Shown: positions 31,684 through 43,481 of the stretch, piece by piece | Layout of the letters: every line of letters starts with the position of its first letter | Position numbering within the stretch: position 1 is the stretch's first letter | Source of the DNA: Golubevia sp. BC0850 | Taxonomy: Eukaryota > Basidiomycota > Exobasidiomycetes > Golubeviales > Golubeviaceae | Assembly: GCA_012976225.1 (NCBI GenBank) | Contig: JAAVVG010000012.1 | Span: 124,001 to 188,000, forward strand | Direction of reading: 5' to 3' | DNA: 64,000 bases | Program-made: the position numbers and the translations under genes | Notes under the pieces: model-generated | Seen by the model: the letters and a program-made list of their open reading frames with translations, nothing else | Databases searched by the model: none | What the model was told of the DNA's origin: nothing

Positions 31684-32450
31684 TTTGATTCAAAAATCAT
31701 GATGGCACGATGACGGATGCAGACATTCACTCATACAGGTTCAAAAGTAGACAAGTATATTTGCGATTCGAGTTTTGGTGCTTTGAGACAGCGAAAGAGG
31801 TAAAAAAAGAGTGTGAGGTGGAGGAAAAGAAGTATGAACAAGTTAACAACGTTCATCAGAAGCAAGGAAAAATCAAACAGGTATTCGCAACTTGAGGGAC
31901 ATGTGTTGCACCGATAAACTGAAAAAACGTGGAGAACATTTGGTGAAAGGGGAATCAGAGAAAGGTGGTGAAAGAGGAAGATAGAGATGAGGCAAGAAAG
32001 AAGAAGTGAAGGAAGTCTGTAATAAAACAATGCAGAAAGGCAAAGGTATTAAAGGGGGAATACTATATGCATGAAGAACAGGAGAGAGAATGAACAAAGT
32101 CTGGATTTGGAGGTTGAATTGGGGGCTTGCTTTGTTCATTTCTCTCCTTTCTCCTTCTTTTCTCGAGACGCGAGTCTTCTCTTCTCTTCATCGGGTTTTG
32201 AGAATTGGTTTTGTAGAGAAATTGATGTTGATTCGTTCGATGGTGTTGTTGATGTTATGATCGTTGGAGGGGTTTGAGAGTTCGAGTTGTGATTTGTTGG
32301 CTTCCAGAAGCATTTGAGAGGTCGAGAGAAAAAGTTGGTGTTGAGGGAAAGGGAAAGGGAAACAAATCGAAAGAGTCTATTTGAACAAAAAGAAGAACAG
32401 ATTAATAAATAGTTAGAAAAATGTTTGACTTGTTGAGGTTGATTGGCTGT
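31684..32450. other. Intergenic, 3' side of HMG-CoA reductase
   Basis: Purine-rich on the plus strand. Open frames are short and unsupported. Probably 3' untranslated sequence of the HMGR gene on the right. Confidence 0.45.
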
Positions 32451-35400
32451 TTAATGTGTGGAAGCTGCCCGTCTTCCATGGCTGTGATCTCCAGGTATCC
32501 GATCTGAAGACTCCGATATCGAGTTTGAAGGCGACGTCCTCGCGCTTTGAACAGGAGGGGCTACTAGAGGTGTCATAAGACCAGCGAAGTGCTTTGGAGT
32601 TTCCGGTCTGCTAGAGATTCCAGGAGTCTGGGTACCAGGTGTGCTAGGAACACTTCGGTTATGTTTCATGTGACTGGAAGAGAAGAAAGAAACAGAGAAA
32701 GAAGGAAAGATAAAGGAAAGTCTCTCAGTGAAGTTCCAAACGATCAGAGAGAGAGATATTCTCTTCGCCCTCTTCTTTACTCACGCTTGAATGAGATGAC
32801 CGGCACTCAAAGCACCCATCAAACTTAGTTCACCAGCCATTACAGCCGCAGCAATGATTCTAGCTAACCTCTGAGCATTAGCACCAGGAGTTTCATGATT
32901 AGCACCCGCCACTCCAATCATTTCCAACATAGCTCTTTGAGGACTCAAGATAGTACCACCACCAACCGTACCAACTTCAATACTAGGCATGGAAACAGTA
33001 ACCAGTAAATCTCTTCCATCATTGATAGCTTCCATTAAAGTGATACAATTTGAAGATTCAACGTTTTGAGCTGGATCTTGACCAGTAGCTAAATAGATAG
33101 AAGTCAAAATGTTTGCAGCATGAGCATTGAAACCACCAATACTTCCAGCCATTGCACTTCCGATTAGATTCTTCTTAGTATTGAGGTTAACCAAATCTGC
33201 AACTGTGGTTTTGAGAACTGAAGAAACTACTTGACCTGGAATGACAGCTTCTGCTACAACAGATTTACCTCTACCTTCAATCCAATTGATAGCAGCCGGT
33301 TTCTTATCTGTACAGTAGTTACCAGAGAGTGATAGAACCTTCATTTCTGGGAAATGATCCTCGCTCATCATCTTGAGTGATTTCTCCACTCCTTTTGAGA
33401 TCATGTTCATTCCCATGGCATCTCCAGTGGCAGTAGCGAATCTAACGTAGAGAGTTCTACCAGCCAAGACGCAGCGGAGATGAGAAAGTCTTGCGAATCT
33501 AGAGGTTGAGTCGAAAGAGGCTTTGATGGTGGAAGCTCCTTCCTGAGAATCGATCCATCTCTTAGCTCTGGCTGCAGAGACGATGGAAGGGAATTCGATG
33601 GCAGGTCCTCTAGTCATGGCATCTTGAGTTAAGACGGTTGTGACTCCTCCACCAGCGTTCAAAGCTTTGCAACCTCTCGAAGTTGAAGCGACCAAAGTTC
33701 CTTCCGTAGTAGCCATTGGGATCGGTAGAGATTGACCATCGATAGTCAAAGGACCCGCGATACCAACAGGAAGAGGCATGAATCCGACAACATTCTCACA
33801 ACAAGCTCCAATGACTTGAGAGTAGTTGTAGGCGGCGTGAGGTAAGAGACTTGATTCCAGAGTCTTGGTTGAGGAAGCCCTAGAGATGAGAGCTCTTCTA
33901 ACCTTGACGGCTCTCTCATTGTCTTGAAGAATCTTTTCCAGAGCATAGACTGCGATCTTTCCCTTTTGAGCCAAGACGATGATCTCCTCATCAGTTAAGA
34001 AGAAGACACCAGCACCTCCAGCGTAGAGATCCACCAGTTCGTCGAAAGGTCTGACAGCCACGTTTCCATCGTGATTAGAGGTGTCTCCGAGAGAGATCGT
34101 GTGTTGAGATGGAGTAGCACCTGGATCGTCTGGAGTTGCTCCGTCCTTTGCGAGAATTGAAGTTGCAGGGACAGCAACAGGTTTGACCAGTTCGACCTCT
34201 CCATTTCCACGTTTCCCTCCAGAGGCAGCAGCAGAAGCAGCCAACCTCTTGTGGTAATCGCTCAATCCTTGACCTGAGTCGTTGGTGTTCAAAGTTGGTC
34301 TACTCTTGGATCTTTCATTTCCAGCAGATCTTCCGATGGTGAGACTACTTCTACCTCTTCCTTCCGAATCCAGGTGAGCTCCGATCATTCTAGCGGCAGC
34401 GTAGGCGGCTGCTCCAGCCGCGTTTCCATCAGCTACAGCTGCATTTCCAGTGGCGATTCCTTTCAGTAGGTAGGCGTTGAGGAAGATTGAGATTGCTAGA
34501 GCCAAGGACATCCATTTTGAAATGACTGGATCTCCGACGATGATAGTCCAACCCGACATGAAAGAATCCAAGACGGCCATACTTGAGACGGCTGAGGAGC
34601 GACCCGAGGACGGAAGATTTCCATTGGTAGAAGAGAAAGGATAGTTGGTCGAGGAATGAGTTGAGGACGAAGAGATATCGGCAGCTCCAGAGGCGTTCAA
34701 GGCTGCAGAAGCTAGAGCGCTTCTTGTAGTCGAAGCGCTTGGAGAAGCGTCTACCAGGACGAGAATCGTTGGCTGAGAGATCCTTGCAATTAGAGTCAGC
34801 TTTTCTTCTCCCTTTGGTTGAGACTGAAGAATGGAGTTCAATAGAGGAGTGACGATTTGAGAGGTTTGATCGATAGCAAAGATAGAAGAAGAACTGACGA
34901 CGTGTTGATAAGCAGTTGGTTCCGAAGTATGATGGTGTCTTGACATTGCTGATTGAGTTGTTAAAGTAGAGATTAGGTTCAAAGAATGCAAAGTCAAGAA
35001 AGCTGTGATCAACAAGACTTTCAATCTTGCAACTGGATTCTCTCCTTGAGTTGAACCTTCACTTGATGAGCTACCGAACATTAATCTAAGAACCTTCTTC
35101 CACATAGGGGAAGAATGACTCGATCTTGGAGGAGAAACTTCTCTGTTGAGCAAAGAGTCAGAGGAGGCAGAAGTGGGAGTTGGACAATCTCCGTCATCTA
35201 CGTTTGGAGGAGTACTTGCTCTCATCGGTTTTGGTCTAGGCATTCCTCTTAGAATCTTGATCCTGTGAACTTCGACCATGACAGTTAGAATGGCAGCGTA
35301 GAAGGAGAATAAGAAGATGCAGTCGAAGATGAGAATCAAAGCGGCCAATTGACAGAATTCTCTTAGACCAGAGACCCCAGAGGTAGCTCCGACCGCCATG

Positions 35401-37495
35401 ACAGCAATTTCGATGCAGTAATCTCTAACCATTGACATTCCAACCTTATCTACTGCTTCGGTGACGATAGTCTTCGCTGGGACCGGCTGAGGAACTGCCC
35501 ATCTTAAAGTTGGTTCCGTCTTCAACCTGGCAGTCAGAGCTCTGACGAAGGATTCCTCTTGAGAGGCGCTTGTTCTTCCTCCATCGATTCCTCCATTACT
35601 CTTGGGTGCGATGTTCTCCTGATCTGGTCTCGTGTTGGAGCTCTCACTGACAGCGGATAAAAGTCTTGTGGCCTCATCCTTGGTGGGAGAGGTGGGAGAT
35701 GGAGACAGACCGGGATGAGTGAAGACTGTCCTCGTTAGAAGAAATGGCTTCTCGAATCCAACGATGATGACGAGGAAAGGTAGAGCTTCCGATAGTCCGA
35801 TTGGATCCACAGTGACGTTGAGCAGGTAGGCGGTGGTTAGAGCCAAGAGGAAAGCGAAAGTCGAAGAAGTCAAGACCGAGGTTCCTGAGCGAGAGTAATA
35901 GGAGAGGAGATAGGTACGTCAGTTTCAACCTAAAGCAGATTGTGGGCCTTCCATTGTTCAAGCACTCACCCAGCCAGACTTTGCTTCCAAATTTCCTCAT
36001 ACTCAAAAAGAGATTGACAAAGGTTCCATGCATCAAGATGTAAGCAGAGAGCATGACGAAGATATCAGCCGAATCCGCTTTCTGATCATTTGCGATGTCA
36101 GTTTTGAAGAGACCGAATCGATGAGAGGCGAGTGAAGTGATTTTGAGGTGATGACGAAGGGGTAGATTGGAAGGAGAGTGGGGTCGTTGATGGGTGGGGG
36201 ATTGAGAAAGGAGAAAAAGAGGAAAGAGACAGTGAGAAAATAGGAATCGACTCGATTCAGGGTCACCCGACTGGTTTGGAGGGGGAGGGACGATGGGAAC
36301 AAAGGGTTGCAAGGGGGGGGTGTAGAGGATCAAAGGGAGTGGGGCAGTCTGAATGATGGAGCCGACATTCGTTTCTCTCCCCGTCTTTATCCTTTCACCA
36401 GCTCTAATTATATCTAGACATCCAATTCCTAGTCCTAAAGCAGACCAGAGAGTCACGCTCTGACATGCCTTCACCATCCTTGTCTAACCCCACGCGTCGT
36501 TCCTCCTTCCGCAAAACCTCAAAACTCACCTTGATCAAAGCCCAAAACCTAACAATCAAAGCTCTAATAGCATAAGCAGCCCATCTAATACTTCTCAATT
36601 CTTCCGTTGCCCCGCTTCTATGATGAAAGCTATCTGGTAGAAGAGGTAAGAGTCTAAGATCTTCCTTTTGTTTCTCTTGTCCGACATTTTCTTTCCCTTT
36701 CTTTGAATTGATTCTTGATTCTGAAGAGTTAGATTCCTTTAGAACTGCATCTAAGAATTCGAAGGAAGAGAGACTTAAGAAGGTTGACTTCCTGATAGAA
36801 GAAGAAGAAGAGGAATCTTGAGTTATTAGAGCTAGGGAATAAACACTTTGATTGTCAGAATCTTTTAAGAATTGAGGTGAAGAGATTGATGTTGTTGATG
36901 AGAGTTGAGATTTCAAAGTAGAAGCTATGGAAGGTAAAGTTGCATCTCTTAATGAAGAAGTTGAAGTAGAATCGGAATTCAAGATTAAGATTGGATCGAT
37001 GAAATAAGTTGAAGCAGTTTCATCTAAATTGAATTGATCTTCATCTATCAATAGTTGAGATAAAGGAATCCAATCCTTTGAACCAGCTTTAAGAACGTAA
37101 ACCATTCCATCGCCATTTGAATCCAATCCTATTCCATTTGAAATGACCCCACCACTAGTACTGCTAATACTACTACCCTTGTCAGCTCCCCAACTAAAGT
37201 TCCACCACTCATCATTAACAAAGATACCATTGTGATTTCTATTCACTTCTTGATTTAAAGGTTCGAAGAAATTAGAATGGGTTACAGCGTGAAGTAATTG
37301 GAAGTAAGCTAAAGTTACTAGACAGAAGACACCGACTATTAATTCTATTGGTCTTGAAGAAGCTAGATGAGCTAATCTCCTTTGTACATTTCTGATCATT
37401 GAAATTGATGGGTGATTGGAAGAGAGAGAAGCTGAATTGGAAGTGGAATTGGTTCGAGAGGTTGAAGTGGAAGATTTGGGTGGCTTGTCTCCCAT
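32451..37495 (-). CDS. HMG1: HMG-CoA reductase (1466 aa)
   Basis: Four exons: 36530-37495, 35970-36081, 32785-35884 and 32451-32673. The enzyme reduces HMG-CoA to mevalonate with NADPH in the ER membrane, the committed step of sterol synthesis. The N-terminal part has an anchoring helix ([14 protein letters not shown]) and a lumenal Asn/Ser-rich loop. The sterol-sensing-type membrane region follows ([37 protein letters not shown]). After a long Ser-rich linker comes the catalytic domain: [17 protein letters not shown], the Glu in [21 protein letters not shown], the Lys in [13 protein letters not shown], and GTVGGGT. The catalytic His and the conserved HNRS serine (the phosphorylation site of animal enzymes) are in the last exon, after [10 protein letters not shown]. 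Exon 4 adds a Ser/Pro tail with TPGTQTPG repeats. Intron 1 is 448 nt, far longer than the others. ATG 37495 is used; a TTG two codons upstream is not. Confidence 0.95.
36082..36483 (-). other. Open segment within HMG1 intron 1
   Basis: The 402 bases from an AG at 36484 to the normal exon 2 contain no stop in the frame of exon 2. If the first 46 bases of the intron were removed with that acceptor (GGGGTTAG), the protein would gain 134 residues starting [20 protein letters not shown]. Most of the segment is pyrimidine-rich, which lowers stop frequency, so chance is possible. Confidence 0.25.
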
Positions 37496-38533
37496 TTTCA
37501 AGAAGGAAGGGATTTGGTGAGGGAAAAGGAGTGAGAAGGGAAGACCAAAGTATGAGAAGAAGAGAGAGAGAGAGAGAAAGAGAAAGAGAGACTAGAGAAG
37601 AGGTGGAAGAAAAGAGAGATAGAAAATGGAAGAAGGAAGAATAGGAAGGAGGATTGAAAGGTTTCTCTTCACTTCACCTCCTGCTTCAAGATTCAACTAC
37701 TTGAGGGTTAAAGGAATCTTGAGAATAGAAGAGTAGAAGTTGAAATCAGACAATCAACGCTGGAGGCTAATTTCAACCTTCCGCTTGATGATGGGTGGGC
37801 GTTGGTGGGATGACTTTGCTTGGTGTTTGACTGCCTGGTTGAAGAGGAGAGCAAGGATTACTGCTGCTTAGTTCGACGATCCTTAGACTGTTAAAGTCAA
37901 GTCAATTGCAAATCGTTAGAGGATAGGTTCAGGATTAGGATTAGGATGTTGGGGTGGAAGAAAGTTGGGGGGATTTCAATATTAATTTCAGCGCCAGCTT
38001 CGAGAATCGCCCTCCTTCGGATCAACTCCTGTTACAATCATCTCTCTCTCTCTCTTCCTTTCTCTCTCTTGTTCGTTTGTTAGGATTCTGCATTCGTCTT
38101 CCGATTAGGAGAAGTCACAAGGCACAGTGGCATTTAGAAGGGGTTAGGGGGTGCTCAAGGGATGAGCGGGTGAGACCGCCTTCTGGAACTTTTCGGCTTT
38201 GGTCTACCCTTTCCCCTTTGGGAAACCTAACAATCTCAACAAGATTTTGAGTTAACAAGTTCGAGTGAAGGTACATGAAAGTCTTCAATTATTGAGTCAT
38301 GGTAAGAAAGAAAACAAAGGCTACATGAGGCAAATTGGGATCGGTGAAAAGGGTAATCGTACAAGCACATAACGTTGGGAATTTGAGGTGAAGCCAAGAA
38401 AAAACAAAGACCAAAAGGCAGGGTTTTTGAAAGAAGAAGAAGAAGGATGGGAGACGAATGAGAATCGAGCAAAAGAAAGAAGTAAGAAACTTTGATTAGA
38501 AACCGAAAAAAGGAGACGAGAGTTCAAAATCGA
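37496..38533. other. Intergenic region upstream of HMG1 and downstream of PDS5
   Basis: Contains a GA-rich simple repeat at 37561-37592 in the HMG1 leader and CT runs near 38041-38071. No coding region supported. Confidence 0.5.
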
Positions 38534-41500
38534 CTATTCTTCTTCTTCTTCCTCCTGCTCTTCCTCAGCCACCACCTTTTTAGCAGCAGGTTTAGGTTTA
38601 GGTCTACCTTTGGGAGCTGCCTTAGGTTTAGGATCGACATCCATAGCCTCTCCATCCTCACTCCCATCATCACTTCCATCTTTCTTTGCTCTCTTAGCAG
38701 TTCTAGCAGTTCTAGCTTCCGCTTGTTTCTCCTTATCAGCTCCTCTAAATGATGTCTCTTCATCAGATCCATCTTCATCTTGATCTTCGTCTTCAGAAGT
38801 CAAATCGTCATCATCTGAATCTTCTCCAGCTTTACGTTTCTTGGAAGTTTTCTTGGTTTTCTTTGAAGCTGCTGCTTTACGAGGAGATCTGGCTTTACGC
38901 TCTTTGGGAACACGAGTCTGTCGGAGTTGGAGAAGAGAGAGAAGAGTGTTAGTCGAGGATGGAGAGTGGATTTGGATGCAGGCCTTCTGATTTCTCACCT
39001 TGGCTGCTCTAGGTCCTTTGGGAGCTCCTTCTTTCTCTACCATTTCAATGACTTCGCTAGGAAGATATTGACGTTCGTAGATCTGTAAGAAGAGGGGAGA
39101 GGGCAAGTGAAAATGGTTAGTCGAAAAATTCAAGTCTTACTGTTCCTACTCTCGCGACTTCTCGATGAAACAAAAAAACTCGCCTCCTTCTGAACCTCTC
39201 TACTTGGCAATGCTTTGAAGATGTCGCTTGGAAGGGTGATTCCACCAGGATGACCTTCGATGTTCCAGTTGTTCGAATTAGCCTTCTTTTTGAGAACGAG
39301 TTGAGCCAATTCACTCAGAGTGTAAAGATTCTCACTTGCACCAGTAGTTTCAGCATCTCTGACTGACTTCATCCTTGAACAGAGATAATAGAGTAAACTA
39401 ACGTTCTTAGAGTTGAGAATCGGATCCAAGTAGAAGTCCAAATACTGAGTGAAAGCTTTGAGATCTCGAGCGTTCTCTCTTGTGAAATCTGGATGATGAG
39501 CCAGAAGATGAAGGAATCTAACGAAAGGAACTTCAAATTGTTTCAACTTTTGATCTGTAGGCATAGCATGGAATTGAGCTTGGGCGTAAGAGACGACCAT
39601 TGCTTTGTTATCTTCCTCGGGATCGAAAACGGTCAAGAAGGCTATAGGATTGTATCTTGAAGGCAGTTGTCTACGAGAAATACATCTCATCAACTTGTGA
39701 AGGAACTTATTTCTGACGTTGAAGCATTCATCTTGAGTGGTGAAAGCGAGCTTTGGAAAGTTTCCTCCGTTAATCATCTTGTCGTAACGAGACTGCCTAG
39801 CCAACTTGAGGAGACAGAGAGCTGCTTTGAGCCTCAGATGAGACTTCACATAGGCTGGGGCTCCTTGCCTTCGAGGTTCTCCATGTTCTAGAATCTGCCA
39901 GAGTAGACGGAAGACTGGCATCGTGGCTTCCGTAGCAGTGTCGGTCTCTCCGAAAGCTACACTTCTCTTAGTCAAGAGATCCACAGAGAGAAGCTTGGCT
40001 CGTAGATTGTCATCCATTTGATGCTCCTCTACCCAATCGTCTCCATTGTCATCCTTCGGACTAGGTTTGAGTAAGACTCCAGTCAGAACCTCTTTGACGA
40101 CGCTGTCAGCCACGTCTTCAGACGCATCTGGAGCCTGCTTGAAGAACTGACCGAGAGCACTGAGAGAAGCTGTCAAACGTTCACCACTTGATTTAGGTAG
40201 CGTCTTGGCTAGATGTTCGAGTAGAGTTTCGACGTTGTGCTTGGCTGTTGTGCTGTTGTTTCCTTGTCCAGCGGCGACGACTCCGAGTAGACGAGCAGCG
40301 AACTTGGCTTGCAGACGAGTTCCATCCTTCACGTAGCGAGATACTCTGTCCATGGTCTTCTTGTCGAGAGAGTGGCAGATGCTTGGAACGATCGAAGCCA
40401 CCGAGGCTAAAGCATGGAGGCAGAGCTCGACGAGGGTCGAGTTCTTTTCTTCGACTATGACCTTGATCAGCTCCGGAACGTGAGAGATGTAGATGCTAGG
40501 ACGATGTTTGATGACCAGCTGGAGGAGCTTCTGAGCGTTGACCTGATGAGAAGAGAAGTCTGAAACTGAGGCCATCCTTTGCGTCTCTCCTTGCGACTCG
40601 TCTCCGTTGCTGAAAGACAGACTAGAACGTTGACTAGAAGGTAGCTCGGCACGATCTTGCTTCAGCTTTTTGAGAAGGACTGGAATGGTTGATCTGTTGA
40701 CGATTCTGTAAGAGCCTAGTCTGATGAAAGCTGCCATCGTTTCCTTGAGCGCTGGATTGGCTGCTTCTACCCTTCTGAGAGCATCGGCTCTACTCTTGAT
40801 GAGAGTCTTGAGGTCACTTTGAGGATCGAAGCAGGCTTTGATGAGACGAACGATCCTAGACTCGTTGGCTTGAGCGAACTTCTGAAGGTCGGAAGCAGCC
40901 TTCTCCGGATCCGCCAGCTGAGAAGAAGTGATCCTGATAGTGGTTGCCAGTCTACTTTTGACCTGCTCCTCGTTCTCATCGATGACTCCTCCGTTGTAGG
41001 CGAGGCACGAATCCAAGTAGGCATCGAAAGGAGAAGGTTTCTTGACCAAGAAGTTGCAGACCGAAGCTAGTCCTTTCAGAGCTTGATCGTCCATGAACTT
41101 CATGACTAGCAGAAGCCTGTGAACCCAAGCCGATTCGTCCTCTGAGCTAGAAGGAAGTGGAAGAATGTACTTGTCGAAGGTGGCTAGCACATCCTTGTCT
41201 CCAACGTAGAGACATCCTAGCATTTCGTTTGGAATCCATGCGAATTGAGCAGTTGCTGCTGGGTCGTGACTCTCGATTTCAGTGTAAGCGAGATCGAAAA
41301 GTCTACCCAGAGCGTTCTGAGACTCGACTCTGACCGATGGCTTCTTGTCCTTGCACCTCACCGCCAAATCCTTGAGAAGACTTTTGTCCACATGATGTAG
41401 AGCGGTTTCGTAGTTGATGCTTCCTAGAACCTTCGAGATAGCAGCTCTGACTCGTTCGTCTTGATCCAAGAATCTTGCAGATAAGGCTTTAGTGATTTCC

Positions 41501-43181
41501 TCCTTGAGTTCTGGGTGATAAACTAGAATACCTTTGGTGCATTCCACCCAGATGATTCTGACTGCCACTGTTTTGTCATTTGCTCTTCCAAGCCAGGCTT
41601 TCCAGGTCGTAGGATGCTTCTTGGCCAATTCTCCATCAGTAATTCCTTTCGATTGAAGCTTCTCTCCGAACATGAGACCCAAGGTTTTGGTAGCAATCTG
41701 TCTTACTTGAGCATCTTCAGCTTTGAGTTCTTCTTCGATTTGAGAGACCACGTTGAGAAGGAGAGAAGGGACTGAACGATTGATAGAAAGAATGAGAGAA
41801 TGCGCTGAAGAAAGAGCTGACGTCCTCTCTTCTTGGTCTTCTTCCCTAGAAGCGTTCGAGATCACTTCACCGAAGTACTGTTAGGTGATCAAGAGCAAAT
41901 GAGGATCAGATAAGCTTAAGTGGCCTCGTTCAAGCGGCATACATTCTGACTTTTGACTCACCTGAGCAATGTATTTCTGAAGCCTATCCTTCGTCGCGTC
42001 ACAGACCTCGATTGTCAATGAATGTGCAGCTGGGTTGTTTTTCTGAAGAGATAGAAAGGGGGAGGAATGTTTGGAAAGAGTCAGCAAGGGAAATAGTTGG
42101 TGGAAATTCGAAATTGGTCTACTCACAGCAGCTTTGGAAGTGAAATTCGCCAATAGAATGTCTAACACGTCCGAAGGGATCGTGACGCATTCATCAATGA
42201 GCTGAACAAGAATATCTGCCATGCAGATCTCTACGTTCTTAGTCATTCCAGGCCTACCGAAGTGTTGGAATTGTGGTTGGGTCAGCTAAATCCTTATCTC
42301 TCTCCTCTCTCTGCTCCCCTACGTTTCCGCACTCCAACCTATGAACCCTCCCATGCAAGTTGAATGATTCCCTATCCAAAAGCACCTGGCTTGAACACTC
42401 ACCTGATCATGTCCAAGAACCCCTTGAAGATATCCACCATCATCTCATCAGCATTCGATAGATCACAAACCAGAACCACTGATTTGACAGTGCTCAAACT
42501 CTCCAGCAGATAGAACAGATCTGAATAATTCGGATTTCCAGGTTTGGTCAATGTCGAGGAAGAAGTAAGTTGGACTATGAAGAATTGGAAGATGTCCTGT
42601 TTTGGAACAATGAGGAACGCGTAGGAGAGATGGAAGGCAAGGTCAGTCTCGGTTCCGGAGGGAGAAAGAGGTGAAAGAAGGAGACTGAAGGTCTATATTC
42701 CTGAGAATCATAGATATCTCTGGAGAGCAGCTCTGGAAGAGACATGACTGCATTAAGTCGTGAATTGACCTGCCTTCACTGCTTTCTCACGACTTCCTCT
42801 TTGAGAATCAGCCCCCATTTCCTTCTTTACTTCTGCTGAAGGTCTCCCATTCCAACTATTGAACCCATCTCTACTCACCTTCAACTCGTCAGCAGTGTAG
42901 GGAGCGTTTGGAGCATAGAGCCTGAGCGTGTCGGCTAGGCAGCAAGCAGTACTGGCCTTGACGCTTTTGTCCTTGTGTAAAGTTAGAGAGGGATGAACTA
43001 ATTGCAAGCATAGATCGTTGAGAGTATTTGTGTCTACAGTCTCTTGTTCCAAGGCTGAAAGCTCTTGCTGCACACCTTTGAGCCTTTTGAGAAGCGTGTC
43101 AGTTGTGACTCCCTTGGTGTAAAGTTTCCCCTTGAAGTTGAGTTTGGTTTGAGCCTTGGATTTCCCAATTTGGGATGACAT
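38534..43181 (-). CDS. PDS5: Sister-chromatid cohesion protein Pds5 (1288 aa)
   Basis: Seven exons: 42879-43181, 42403-42596, 42127-42253, 41962-42042, 39184-41877, 38999-39082 and 38534-38917. Pds5 is a HEAT-repeat protein that binds cohesin and controls its loading, release and acetylation in the nucleus. The N-terminus LNFKGKLYTKGVTTDTLLKR and ELLKRLK-type helices, the segment PSLTLHKDKSVKASTACCLA and SDLFYLLESLSTVKSVVLV match the family. HEAT units continue through exon 5 (VRQIATKTLGLMFG, RVRAAISKVLGSI, KPSVRVESQNALGRLF). The C-terminal tail is Lys-rich with two acidic tracts (DSDDDDLTSEDEDQDEDGSD; EEEQEEEEEE), typical for Pds5. Intron 5 has a GC donor (GAG/GCGAGT at 39178-39183). Joining there restores the frame, whereas nearby GT donors do not. 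An ATG 26 codons upstream (43259) is possible but gives an unrelated hydrophobic leader. Confidence 0.92.
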
Positions 43182-43481
43182 GGCTGTCGATAGGAGGAGG
43201 AATGAAGAGGAAGAAAAAAGATTGTCGTTGTTTGAGTTCAAAGAGAGCAATTTCCACATCTCTTCAACGCGTTCGTTCTCAGGCGCGTCGAGTGAGCGAG
43301 CCCCTTTTTCTCTCTTTTCTCAAAGAAACAGTTGGTTGGCCAGACTAAAGGGATTCTATTTGGTATAGGTGAGGTAAAGAACAACAAATGATGAAACAAG
43401 AAAGATGAAACGACGAGAGACAAGGATGTGTACATGAAAGGGAGACAGATGAGAAATGCACCATCGACTTTGAAAGTATTT

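Noticed and set aside
36306-36320. G-rich run in HMG1 intron 1 as a possible G-quadruplex
   Set aside because: A single G run without the further runs needed.
39190-41070. Plus-strand frames opposite PDS5
   Set aside because: Antisense shadows of a long conserved exon.
42753-42878. Read-through extension of PDS5 exon 1 (42 codons, protein-like)
   Set aside because: The normal donor at 42878 joins to DIFQFF in the conserved family position; the extension ends in a stop and is most simply intron sequence.
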